Shown piece by piece: positions 17,655 to 25,245 of a DNA stretch of 64,000 nt. The stretch lies in the NCBI RefSeq assembly GCF_001885905.1, contig NZ_JXKM01000002.1, forward strand, positions 300,258-364,257, written 5' to 3'. The notes under the pieces were generated by a model. The model was not told the origin of the DNA. It did no database searches and was given only the letters and a program-made list of their open reading frames with translations. The translations under genes and the position numbers were made by a program. Source of the stretch: Enterococcus devriesei (lineage in GTDB: Bacteria > Bacillota > Bacilli > Lactobacillales > Enterococcaceae). The first letter of the stretch is position 1; every line of letters begins with the position of its first letter.

Positions 17655-18212
17655 ATGAATGAAACCATCAAGCGCCTGTACGTCACTGGATATCAAAGCT
17701 ATGAATTGGGAATTTTTAACGAGAAAGACCCACGGGTGCAAGTAATTAAGAATGTTTTAAAAAGAGAATTGACGGCGTTGATTGAAAACGGTCTTGAATG
17801 GGTCATGATCAGTGGTAGTCTGGGAACAGAAGCTTGGACCGGCCAGGTAGTCAATGAGTTAAAGGTCGATTATCCAGAGCTGCGCCTAGCGATTATCTTT
17901 CCATTTGAAAACTTTGGAAGTAACTGGAAAGAACAAAATCAATTAATTTTAAGCGAGCTCGTTCAAAGGGCTGATTTTGTTGAGTCAGTTAGCCATCAAC
18001 CCTATCAAAATCCTGGACAATTTAAAAATCATGTAAGTTTCTTATTAGAGCATACGGATGCCGCCTTAGTAGTATATGATACTGAGTATCCTGGTAAAAG
18101 TAAATTTTTCTTAGGGGATGTTGAAAAATACCAATTAAAAAATTCTTACGATTTACTTACAATCACGATGGATGATTTAGAAAATTCCTCAGAACTTGGG
18201 GATAGTGTTTGA
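17655..18212 (+). CDS. ypsA: YpsA-type DUF1273 (SLOG) protein
   Basis: A 185-residue Rossmann-like protein: LYVTGYQSYELGIF at the start, WVMISGSLGTEAWTGQV near 52-68, and FPFENFGSNWKEQNQ near 98. These match YpsA/DUF1273, an SLOG-fold family. In Bacillus and Staphylococcus YpsA influences cell division, and it is conserved beside gpsB, as here (gpsB starts 68 bases downstream). The nucleotide ligand is unknown. Divergent from recU. The ATG has AAGG about 8 bases upstream. Confidence 0.9.
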   Translation: MNETIKRLYVTGYQSYELGIFNEKDPRVQVIKNVLKRELTALIENGLEWVMISGSLGTEAWTGQVVNELKVDYPELRLAIIFPFENFGSNWKEQNQLILSELVQRADFVESVSHQPYQNPGQFKNHVSFLLEHTDAALVVYDTEYPGKSKFFLGDVEKYQLKNSYDLLTITMDDLENSSELGDSV

Positions 18213-18237
18213 TTTCCTTAGATATATCAGCTAGAAT
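18209..18237 (+). promoter_or_regulatory. gpsB promoter
   Basis: TTGATT (18209-18214, overlapping the ypsA stop), 17 bases, TAGAAT (18232-18237). Confidence 0.7.
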
Positions 18238-18280
18238 ATATAGGAAAGTAAATTAAGTTAAGAGCTAATGAGGTGGAAAA

Positions 18281-18685
18281 ATGGCGAATGTAATCTATAC
18301 TCCTAATGATATTTTGGAGCAAGAATTTAAAACAAAAATGCGTGGCTACGATCCAATCGAAGTTGACGAATTTTTGGACAATGTAATCAAAGATTATGAA
18401 GCTTATAACAAAGAAATATTAACGTTAAAAGAAGAAAATGATCGTCTGAAAGCAAAAGTTGAACAGCTATCAAAAGCACAACCAACTGCTACACGTGTGA
18501 AAGAAGCAGCTCCAAAGAGTTCAGCGGTTACGAACTTTGACATTCTGAAACGTTTATCAAATCTTGAAAGAGAAGTTTTCGGCAAGAAATTAGATCAGCA
18601 ATCAGCAAATAATGCTGCATCAACTGATTTTAGCCAAAACTACACACAAGACGAAAGTGATATTGAAAAAACTCGTCAATTCTAA
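18281..18685 (+). CDS. gpsB: Cell division protein GpsB
   Basis: A 134-residue DivIVA-family adaptor that couples PBPs and division proteins at septum and pole. The N-terminal membrane-binding and coiled-coil domain reads YTPNDILEQEFKTKMRGYDPIEVDEFLDNVIKDYE (~5-40), the motif that docks PBP1 tails. A linker (~70-90) precedes the C-terminal trimerisation helix (ILKRLSNLEREVFG). The pbp1A in this window has the kind of basic N-terminal tail GpsB binds. The ATG follows GAGGTGG. rnpB begins a few bases after the stop. Confidence 0.96.
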   Translation: MANVIYTPNDILEQEFKTKMRGYDPIEVDEFLDNVIKDYEAYNKEILTLKEENDRLKAKVEQLSKAQPTATRVKEAAPKSSAVTNFDILKRLSNLEREVFGKKLDQQSANNAASTDFSQNYTQDESDIEKTRQF

Positions 18686-18691
18686 TTAAAT

Positions 18692-19078
18692 GATGCAATT
18701 TTTTGGTGATCGCGGTTTGCATTACGCAGGCTGAGGAAAGTCCATGCTCGCACAGACTGCGATGTCTGTAGTGTTCGTGCTTAGCGAAACCATAAGCTAA
18801 GGTACTTCTTTTGAAGTAACGGCAGAAAAAAGGGCTAAGGAGCAATCTATGCCTGAGTATTCTTGAAAGTGCCACAGTGACGAAGCATTTTGAGAAATCA
18901 AAATGGTGGAACGCGGTAAACCCCTCGAGCGAGCAACCCAAACAATGGTAGGGGCGCTTTTTCTAAGGAAATGAACGATGAAAGAGACGGCATTTTTGCC
19001 GGAGATAGATGATTACCACGTTGTTCTCACTACCCTGAGTAGTTCAACGTACAAAACATGGCTTACAAAAAATTGCAG
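18692..19078 (+). ncRNA. rnpB: RNase P RNA, class B
   Basis: The catalytic RNA of RNase P (tRNA 5' maturation). Conserved elements in order: GAGGAAAGTCCATGCTCGCA (CR-I), GTGTTCGTGC, GAAAGTGCCACAGTGACG, GGAACGCGGTAAACCCCTCG (CR-IV), AGATAGATGATTACC, and the final ACAAAACATGGCTTAC. The 5' end TGCAATTTTTTG pairs with 3' CAAAAAATTGCA (helix P1), which sets the ends to within a few bases. The Bacillus-type class B layout supports a Firmicute origin. Confidence 0.97.
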
Positions 19079-19088
19079 CAATTCAGGG

Positions 19089-19120
19089 AACCTTCCAACT
19101 TTGTTGTGAAGGTTTTTTTT
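19089..19120 (+). terminator. Terminator of rnpB
   Basis: AACCTTC, 12-base loop, GAAGGTT, then a T run. Confidence 0.85.
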
Positions 19121-19186
19121 GTCAATAATGAAGAAAGTATAAGATTTGCATATGAGTAAATCGCTTTACAGCAGGCATATTCATGT

Positions 19187-19225
19187 CCGGCTTCACGAAC
19201 TAGCTTTATCGGCAATAAGCAAAAC
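19187..19225. repeat. Dispersed intergenic repeat, copy A
   Basis: CCGGCTTCACGAACTAGCTT... and ATAAGCAAAA resemble the sequence at 31295-31330 (CCAGCTTCACAAGCTAGCTT... ATAAGCAAAA). Both copies are in intergenic DNA 5' of genes. Confidence 0.6.
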
Positions 19226-19374
19226 GATTTCGAAATTTGAGAAGCACCAAGTAGGAACTGTTCAACATCAAAGTTAAAACTTTGTGTTTCTCAGTCATTT
19301 ATCAAAAGTTTGGTCTTATTGCTCAGCTGACTCCTAATTAGTGAATCATTTTTCACGGTTTTGAAAAGCTGAGC
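19212..19374 (+). other. Structured intergenic region; candidate small RNA or leader
   Basis: Part of a 378-base gap without an ORF. Nested pairings are visible: GCAATAAG (19212-19219) with CTTATTGC (19315-19322), extended by AAAC/GTTT; inside it TGAGAAGCAC (19238-19247) with GTGTTTCTCA (19284-19293); and CAAAGTT/AACTTTG (19269-19284). Next, GCTCAGCT (19321-19328) pairs with AGCTGAGC (19367-19374) around GTGAA/TTCAC. There is no clear promoter or T-run, so orientation and function are uncertain. Confidence 0.4.
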
Positions 19375-19498
19375 TACTATCTGAACAATTCAAATAGAGC
19401 TTGAAAATAATTTCATATCGAGTAAAACTTATTCGATAAATGCAACTGTTCGTTTAAAATAGAATGAGCTATTATATGGTAGTAAAAAAGGAGCTATT

Positions 19499-20662
19499 AT
19501 GGAAAAACAATATAACTTAATTGCCACTGCAGCGGCAGGTATTGAAGCGCTGGTTGGCAAAGAATTGAGAGATCTAGGGATTGATTGCCAAGTTGAAAAT
19601 GGACGGGCTCGCTTTAAAGGAGATCAGGAAACAATTGCTACGGCGAATTTATGGTTGCGGACCGCGGACCGCGTGAAAATCATTGTTGGCGAATTTGATG
19701 CCTATACGTTTGATGAATTGTTTGAAAAGGTCAAAGCGATTCCTTGGGAAGATGTTTTACCTTTGGATGCCGAGTTTCCAGTAGCTGGACGTTCAATCAA
19801 ATCGAAATTATACAGCGTTCCAGATTGCCAAGCCATCACGAAAAAAGCGATCGTTGAACGGTTGCGGGAAGTCTATCATCGACCAGCCCGTGTACCATTA
19901 GCGGAAACAGGTGCTCTGTTCCAACTAGAAGTCGCGTTGTTGAAAGATCATGTCGTTTTGACGTTAGACACGACTGGACCAAGCTTGTTTAAACGCGGGT
20001 ACCGGTTAGAAAAGGGCGGGGCGCCATTAAAAGAAAATATGGCAGCAGCCTTAGTGATGCTGACAAATTGGCGCAAAGATCGGCCGTTCTATGATCCCGT
20101 TTGTGGATCTGGCACCTTGTGTATCGAAGCCGCTTTAATCGGCCATAATATTGCCCCTGGTTTTAATCGTGGATTTGCCTGTGAAGATTGGGAATGGTTT
20201 GATCCGCAAGTGTTTGAAAAGGTACGTGCAGCAGCAGATGAAGCAGCTGATTATGATGTCGTATTAGATATTGCTGGTTCGGATATCAATGGTCGGATGG
20301 TTGAAATTGCACAAGCTAATGCAGAAGAAATTGGTTTAGGAGATTCAATCCAATTCAAGCAACGAGCAATGAAAGATTTCAAAACGGAAAAGGATTACGG
20401 TGTGATCGTAGCTAATCCACCATATGGCGAACGTTTGGGGGAAGAAGAACAGGTTCGAGTTTTGTATAAAGAGATGGGCGAGGTTTTCCGTCCGTTGAAA
20501 ACTTGGAGCAAATATATTTTAACCAGCGACCTAGCCTTTGAAGAATTTTATGGTGCAAAAGCGACGAAGAAAAGAAAATTGTACAATGGTGCGATCAGAA
20601 CGGACTTATTCCAATATTGGGGTGAGCGGCCTCCAAGAAAGCCGCGTAATGATGCAGAATAA
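19499..20662 (+). CDS. THUMP-domain 23S rRNA methyltransferase-like protein (YpsC family)
   Basis: A 387-residue SAM-dependent RNA methyltransferase. A ferredoxin-like/THUMP region occupies ~1-160 (LIATAAAGIEALVGKELRDLG). The catalytic Rossmann domain has the SAM site FYDPVCGSGTLCIEAAL (~199) and NPPYGERLG (~306), a motif for N-methylation of a guanine base. It resembles RlmL's first half and Bacillus YpsC, which lies in the same ypsA-gpsB-rnpB neighbourhood. The ATG follows AAAAAGGAG. The HD gene overlaps its end. Confidence 0.9.
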   Translation: MEKQYNLIATAAAGIEALVGKELRDLGIDCQVENGRARFKGDQETIATANLWLRTADRVKIIVGEFDAYTFDELFEKVKAIPWEDVLPLDAEFPVAGRSIKSKLYSVPDCQAITKKAIVERLREVYHRPARVPLAETGALFQLEVALLKDHVVLTLDTTGPSLFKRGYRLEKGGAPLKENMAAALVMLTNWRKDRPFYDPVCGSGTLCIEAALIGHNIAPGFNRGFACEDWEWFDPQVFEKVRAAADEAADYDVVLDIAGSDINGRMVEIAQANAEEIGLGDSIQFKQRAMKDFKTEKDYGVIVANPPYGERLGEEEQVRVLYKEMGEVFRPLKTWSKYILTSDLAFEEFYGAKATKKRKLYNGAIRTDLFQYWGERPPRKPRNDAE

Positions 20663-21293
20663 GCTGGAACTGATTCGTCAGTACGCCAAAGAAAAATTAG
20701 GCGGCGACCGAAGCGGGCATGACTTTTATCATGTGGAGCGAGTAGCTAAGATTGCTAGTAAATTGGCTGAGCAAGAAGAGGTAAACGAGCAGTTGATCAT
20801 TGCAGCGGCTAGTTATCTTCACGATGTGATTGATGACAAGGTGGTTGCAGATGTTGCAGCAGAAGCCGCGGAGCTCCGTGTTTTCTTAACGGAGCTAGGT
20901 CTTTCTGACGGTGAAATAAAAGAAATCTTTTATATTATTGAGAACCTTTCTTATTCTAAGGAGCTTGAGACTGGTAAGGCGCAACTATCTTTAGCCGGTC
21001 AAATCGTTCAAGATGCGGATCGTATCGATGCTTTAGGTGCGATCGGTATTTTGCGTACCGCTTATTATGGTGGACACACTGAAAGTCCATTGTATGACCC
21101 GAATATTTCGCCTAAAAATTTTACAACGAAACAAGCCTATCGGGAAAAAAGTACCGTGATTAATCATTTTTATGAGAAATTGTTTAAGCTCCCCGAAACG
21201 ATGAACACTGAGGCTGGTAAAGAAGAAGCAGAGAAGCGAAAGGTGTTTATGGAAGAGTTTTTAAAAAGGTTTTATGAAGAGTGGAATATATAA
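20649..21293 (+). CDS. HD-domain phosphohydrolase
   Basis: A 214-residue protein of the YedJ/YpgQ-like HD family. Metal ligands: His in GHDFYHVERV (~28-33), the HD pair in SYLHDVIDD (~56-57), and Asp in QDADRIDALGAIGI (~125). These are metal-dependent nucleotide phosphohydrolases; the substrate is unknown. Two ATGs (20649 and 20652) precede QNKLELIRQYAKEKLGG, both overlapping the methyltransferase gene, and either could be the start; the earlier one is given. Probably co-translated with the upstream gene. Confidence 0.85.
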   Translation: MMQNKLELIRQYAKEKLGGDRSGHDFYHVERVAKIASKLAEQEEVNEQLIIAAASYLHDVIDDKVVADVAAEAAELRVFLTELGLSDGEIKEIFYIIENLSYSKELETGKAQLSLAGQIVQDADRIDALGAIGILRTAYYGGHTESPLYDPNISPKNFTTKQAYREKSTVINHFYEKLFKLPETMNTEAGKEEAEKRKVFMEEFLKRFYEEWNI

Positions 21294-21409
21294 GTCAGCT
21301 GCAGTTAGATTTAAAAGAAAATTTGAGAATTTAACAACAATAAAGCATTATACTTCCTGTCATAACATTTTTCTCCTATAATAGTCAATGGTTAGGAGGA
21401 ACTCTAAAC

Positions 21410-21757
21410 ATGTTGCATCAAGAAATATTGAGTCCCAAAGAAGTTGCTAGAAAACTATCCAATTTATCTGAAGGATTGTTCGCGATTCGTTGCGAACTAA
21501 AAAGTAAAACCTATCAAATTATTTTATATAAGTATCAAGCGGATTATTTTCTAATCGAAAATCCTGCTCTCGTTACTGTGCTGCTGGAAAAAGACAACCG
21601 TGCTTTTAGCAGTCCCGAACAGCTTTTGAATGAGATTGAAATCAGTTTTGAGAATAATCAATATCTTGCGGCCTCTAAAGAGTGGGTTCGTTTAGATTTA
21701 AATACATTGAAATTGTTAGATAATGTTGAAATCAAATTCTTTAGCTTAGAAGAATAA
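21410..21757 (+). CDS. Hypothetical protein
   Basis: A 115-residue soluble protein I do not recognise. It has no membrane segment, signal peptide or known motif. Predicted mixed alpha/beta: an N-terminal helix (PKEVARKLSNLSEGLF), central strands (TYQIILYKYQADYFLIE), and an acidic C-terminus. An AGGAGG site precedes the ATG, and a -10 TATAAT (21377-21382) with a weak -35 lies just upstream, so it is probably a real, monocistronic gene. Confidence 0.7.
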   Translation: MLHQEILSPKEVARKLSNLSEGLFAIRCELKSKTYQIILYKYQADYFLIENPALVTVLLEKDNRAFSSPEQLLNEIEISFENNQYLAASKEWVRLDLNTLKLLDNVEIKFFSLEE

Positions 21758-21783
21758 CAGGCTGCCTGTTATTCTTTTTTTCT
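21751..21783. terminator. Bidirectional terminator
   Basis: AGAATAACAGG, loop CTG, CCTGTTATTCTTTTTTT, between two convergent genes and overlapping both stop codons. Confidence 0.9.
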
Positions 21784-22083
21784 AAATTGACGAAACAGAT
21801 AATAAACATTGATGACTGTTAAAATAGCGCCTAAAATGAAGGGTACGATTAAACGTCCTTGGCTATAGCCAAAGCTTTTTTCGAAGCTATCTGGCGTGCT
21901 AAGTTTGATGACCGTTTGGCTATAATTATAAACTTGATAGCTAAAAGTCGTTAAAAAGACGGATATCAAAGTTAAAACAAACCGTCGATATTCTTTTTGT
22001 TTTGCTTTTTTGAAAAAGAAAAAAACAGCGTAAGCGACTAATAGTGCTGCCGGAACGCCAAAGGCAAAAAGGGGATTTAGCAT
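21769..22083 (-). CDS. Small membrane protein, function unknown
   Basis: A 104-residue protein with three predicted membrane segments (~5-24, ~37-55 and ~77-97) and short basic loops (KKAKQKEYRR; FRQFRKKE at the end), so N-out or N-in cannot be set with certainty. No family recognised. The ATG is preceded by GGAGG. It stands alone between a convergent hypothetical gene and the divergent VanZ-RDD gene. Confidence 0.7.
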   Translation of the reverse strand: MLNPLFAFGVPAALLVAYAVFFFFKKAKQKEYRRFVLTLISVFLTTFSYQVYNYSQTVIKLSTPDSFEKSFGYSQGRLIVPFILGAILTVINVYYLFRQFRKKE

Positions 22084-22214
22084 TTAGAATGACCTCCATG
22101 AATTTTTTATCAATGAACTTTATTTTGTAGATACTGCATTTATTTTACCACAACTTTTCAAAACTCTTTATTATCACCATCTGTTTCAATGACTATAACG
22201 AATGAGGGAATTAC

Positions 22215-23363
22215 ATGAACAGTTATATTTTTCCAATTAAAGCAGCGGTGCTGACTTTTCCATTTTTAGCCATGCTGATTGCTGCACCTTTTTTAATTTA
22301 TTATTATCGGAAGTATGGACAATTAGGCAAACTCCGAAGCTTAATCTTGTACTCTTTTGTCTTCTATTTATTATGCGCTTATTATTTAGTGATCTTGCCG
22401 CTGCCAAGCATCAGTGCCGTGGCACAATTGACCAGCCCACGTTACGAATTACAGTTATTCCAATCCTGGCATAACTTTATCAACCAAACAGTACTACAGC
22501 TTAATCATCCTAGCACGTATCTACCCGCGATGAAGCAAAGCGTCTTTTTAGAGCCGGTCTTTAATATTTTTTTGTTGTTTCCTTTTGGGATCTATTGCCG
22601 CTATTATTTCAAATTTTCGATCGGTAAAACAATCTTGGCAAGCTTTTGTTTGTCACTCTTTTTCGAGCTAACCCAGCTAAGCGGTTTGTATTTTATTTAT
22701 CCGAGACCATATCGTCTATTTGATGTAAACGATTTGTTGCATAATACGATCGGTGGAACTTTAGGTTTTGTTTGCGCGCCGCTCTTTACCTTCTTTTTAC
22801 CAACCAGAAATGAATTGGACTCTGAATCTTTGGAAAAAGGGCAACGAGTGACACTATTACGCCGGTTGGTGGCTTTAGTAATCGATTGGCTCGTTATTAG
22901 TTTTGTCAGCACGATTTTGAGCTTTTTTTCAAGCAGCTTACCAACTAGACTGAATGATTTGCTAAGCTATCCATTTGTCAGTCTGGTACTTGAAGTAATT
23001 ATTTATTTTATGATTCTGATGTATTTCTGGAATGGTCAGACAATCGGCAAGAAAGTCGTACGGATTCAAGTAACGGAAAATGGGCGGGACCATATCCGTT
23101 TCAGCAGTTTGGTCAAACGCTACAGCGCGCTTTATTTTCTTTTATATGGCCTTTTAATGATTTTCCAATTTACTTTGACCCATCTGACAACGACCAACCA
23201 CACTGTTTTTATTGCTTATGTCACTTTTGGGCTACTTAGTTTAGGAATTTTGCTTTTATTTCTATTCAACTTATTGTATGCTCTCATAAGGAGAAAAAAC
23301 CGCCTATTCCATGACAAAGCAAGCCACACGTATACGATTAGTACGCTAAAGAAAGAGGTATAA
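22215..23363 (+). CDS. VanZ-RDD fusion membrane protein
   Basis: A 382-residue protein joining two membrane domains. Residues ~40-195 match the VanZ family (VFYLLCAYYLVILPLP, then NIFLLFPFGIYCRYYF, SLFFELTQLSGL and DVNDLLHNTIGGTLG). Residues ~210-375 match the RDD family (LLRRLVALVIDWLVISF, WNGQTIGKKVVRIQV). VanZ is associated with teicoplanin resistance and lipid-II-level effects; RDD proteins are of uncertain transport-like function. VanZ-RDD fusions exist in Lactobacillales, but the role is unproved. The ATG follows GAGGG. cshB begins one base after its stop, so the two are coupled. Confidence 0.85.
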   Translation: MNSYIFPIKAAVLTFPFLAMLIAAPFLIYYYRKYGQLGKLRSLILYSFVFYLLCAYYLVILPLPSISAVAQLTSPRYELQLFQSWHNFINQTVLQLNHPSTYLPAMKQSVFLEPVFNIFLLFPFGIYCRYYFKFSIGKTILASFCLSLFFELTQLSGLYFIYPRPYRLFDVNDLLHNTIGGTLGFVCAPLFTFFLPTRNELDSESLEKGQRVTLLRRLVALVIDWLVISFVSTILSFFSSSLPTRLNDLLSYPFVSLVLEVIIYFMILMYFWNGQTIGKKVVRIQVTENGRDHIRFSSLVKRYSALYFLLYGLLMIFQFTLTHLTTTNHTVFIAYVTFGLLSLGILLLFLFNLLYALIRRKNRLFHDKASHTYTISTLKKEV

Positions 23364-23364
23364 T

Positions 23365-24714
23365 ATGCGAACGTTTGAATCATTTAATTTCCAACCATTT
23401 ATTCTTGAAGCCATCAAGGATAAAGGTTTTACCGAGCCCACAGAGGTTCAAGAAAAATTGATTCCTTTAATTAAAAAAGGAAAAAATGTGATCGGTCAAT
23501 CTCAGACTGGTTCTGGTAAGACTCATACTTTCTTATTGCCATTGATGGATAAGATCGATGGCACAAAAGACGAGGTGCAAGTGTTGATTACTGCACCAAG
23601 CCGGGAGTTAGCTGCTCAAATTTATCAAGCAGCCAGCCAAATCGCAGAATTTTCACCAACGGAGATTCGCGTATCGAATTTTGTCGGAGGGACCGATAAG
23701 CAACGTCAGCTCGATAAATTAACTAGTCATCAGCCTCATGTAGTTATCGGCACGCCGGGACGCATTTTAGACATGATGAACGAGCAGGCTTTGAAAGTGC
23801 ACACAGCGCAATATTTTGTCGTCGATGAAGCTGACATGACGCTTGATATGGGGTTCCTGCATGAAGTCGATCAAATCGCTGGTCGTTTGCCTAAACATTT
23901 ACAAATGCTGGTCTTTTCAGCGACCATCCCAGAAAAATTACGTCCTTTCCTATTAAAATATATGGAAAATCCAGTGATGGAAGAAATCAAGTCAAAAGCG
24001 GTCATCTCGGATACGATTGAAAATTGGTTGATCTCCACTAAGGGAAAAGATCGCAACCGTTTGATCTATCAATTATTAACGGTGGGTCATCCTTATTTAG
24101 CGATTGTTTTTGCTAATACCAAACAGCACGTTGATGAAATCAGCGGCTACTTGAAAGCGCAAGGCTTGAAGGTCGCGAAAATTCACGGAGACATTTCACC
24201 ACGTGAACGTAAACGAGTTATGCGCCAAGTTCAAAATTTGGAATATCAATATGTAGTCGCAACCGATCTAGCTGCCCGAGGGATTGATATCGAAGGGGTT
24301 TCTCATGTGATTAACGCCGAGATTCCACAAGATTTAGATTTCTTTATCCACCGTGTCGGACGGACCGGCCGTAATGGGATGTCAGGGACTGCGATTACGC
24401 TTTATAGTCCAAGTGATGAAAACAGCGTCAACTTAATCGAGAATCTTGGTGTCACGTTCCAACCGAAGGAAATCAAAAATGACGAAATTGTTGATACCTA
24501 TGACCGCAACCGTCGGAAGAAACGTGAAAAATCAAAAGATGAATTAGATCCTACTTTGATTGGTTTGGTCAAAAAATCGAAGAAAAAAATCAAACCTGGT
24601 TACAAAAAGAAAATTGATCGCGCAATCTCAGAATCAAATAAACAAAAACGGCGTCAAACTCGGCGTCAAGAAGAACGCGGCGCACGGAAAAATAAAAAAC
24701 GTTCGAATTCATAA
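23365..24714 (+). CDS. cshB: DEAD-box RNA helicase (CshB-like)
   Basis: A 449-residue ATP-dependent RNA helicase. Motifs in order: Q motif (PTEVQEKLIP), I GQSQTGSGKTH, Ia PSRELA, Ib GTPGRI, II DEAD (VDEADMTLD), III SAT, IV VFANTK, V ATDLAARGIDI, VI HRVGRTGRNG. The last ~70 residues are very Lys/Arg-rich, an RNA-binding tail typical of CshB. It works in cold adaptation, ribosome assembly or mRNA decay in relatives. It starts one base after the VanZ-RDD stop, with AGAGG upstream. Confidence 0.92.
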   Translation: MRTFESFNFQPFILEAIKDKGFTEPTEVQEKLIPLIKKGKNVIGQSQTGSGKTHTFLLPLMDKIDGTKDEVQVLITAPSRELAAQIYQAASQIAEFSPTEIRVSNFVGGTDKQRQLDKLTSHQPHVVIGTPGRILDMMNEQALKVHTAQYFVVDEADMTLDMGFLHEVDQIAGRLPKHLQMLVFSATIPEKLRPFLLKYMENPVMEEIKSKAVISDTIENWLISTKGKDRNRLIYQLLTVGHPYLAIVFANTKQHVDEISGYLKAQGLKVAKIHGDISPRERKRVMRQVQNLEYQYVVATDLAARGIDIEGVSHVINAEIPQDLDFFIHRVGRTGRNGMSGTAITLYSPSDENSVNLIENLGVTFQPKEIKNDEIVDTYDRNRRKKREKSKDELDPTLIGLVKKSKKKIKPGYKKKIDRAISESNKQKRRQTRRQEERGARKNKKRSNS

Positions 24715-24717
24715 GCT

Positions 24718-24762
24718 AAAAAGCTCTAGCGCGACTATTCGTCGGCAGCTAGAGCTTTTTGC
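24718..24762. terminator. Bidirectional terminator between cshB and the GNAT gene
   Basis: AAAAAGCTCTAG and CTAGAGCTTTTT pair perfectly around a 19-base loop. Confidence 0.85.
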
Positions 24763-25175
24763 ATTTTTACGCAGGAAATTCCATCTTCTTCAAAAATGTC
24801 GGACACGACCTGGTACCCAAGTTTTTCGTAAAAAATTTGTGCGCTGACTTCAGCTGAAAGCAGGGAAGTCTCACAACCTTCAGCAACCCCAAGTTTTTCC
24901 AACATTACTAAAAGTTTTTTTCCTAGTCCTTGCTGACGAAATTCTTCAGCAACACATAAGCGGTCAGGATTCAAAGTGGTTTTATTAATCGTTTGGAAGC
25001 GGGCGGTTGCCACCGGCAAATTTCCATCAAAAAGGACAATATAGCGTCGATCCGGCGTATCCAATGCATCGAATTCCAACTCTGGTAAAATTCCTTGTTC
25101 TAAAACAAAAACTTGATAACGTAAATAAAAGGCCGCCGCTTGCGTAGCTAGCTCAGATCCGAAAATTTCCCTCAT
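24735..25175 (-). CDS. GNAT family N-acetyltransferase
   Basis: A 146-residue acetyl-CoA-dependent acyltransferase. Start LATQAAAFYLRYQVFVLEQGI resembles the ElaA-like branch. The acetyl-CoA loop is FRQQGLGKKLL (~76), followed by LSAEVSAQIFYEKLGYQV (~105), the usual final strand-helix. The substrate is unknown. The frame is open to an ATG at 25217, but the ATG at 25173-25175 has AGGAAAAAG upstream and matches family starts. Divergent from the FGE-like gene; its stop lies in the shared terminator. Confidence 0.8.
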   Translation of the reverse strand: MREIFGSELATQAAAFYLRYQVFVLEQGILPELEFDALDTPDRRYIVLFDGNLPVATARFQTINKTTLNPDRLCVAEEFRQQGLGKKLLVMLEKLGVAEGCETSLLSAEVSAQIFYEKLGYQVVSDIFEEDGISCVKMQKALAADE

Positions 25176-25245
25176 CTTTTTCCTCATTTCATGCTGATAA
25201 TGGTATAATTCTACCATAGTAGTGTTGGAGGAGGCAGAAAGTTTT

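Noticed and set aside
17576-17686. Longer N-terminus of RecU
   Set aside because: The extra residues would overlap the divergent ypsA start; the MAFYYPNG start matches the family and has AGGAG.
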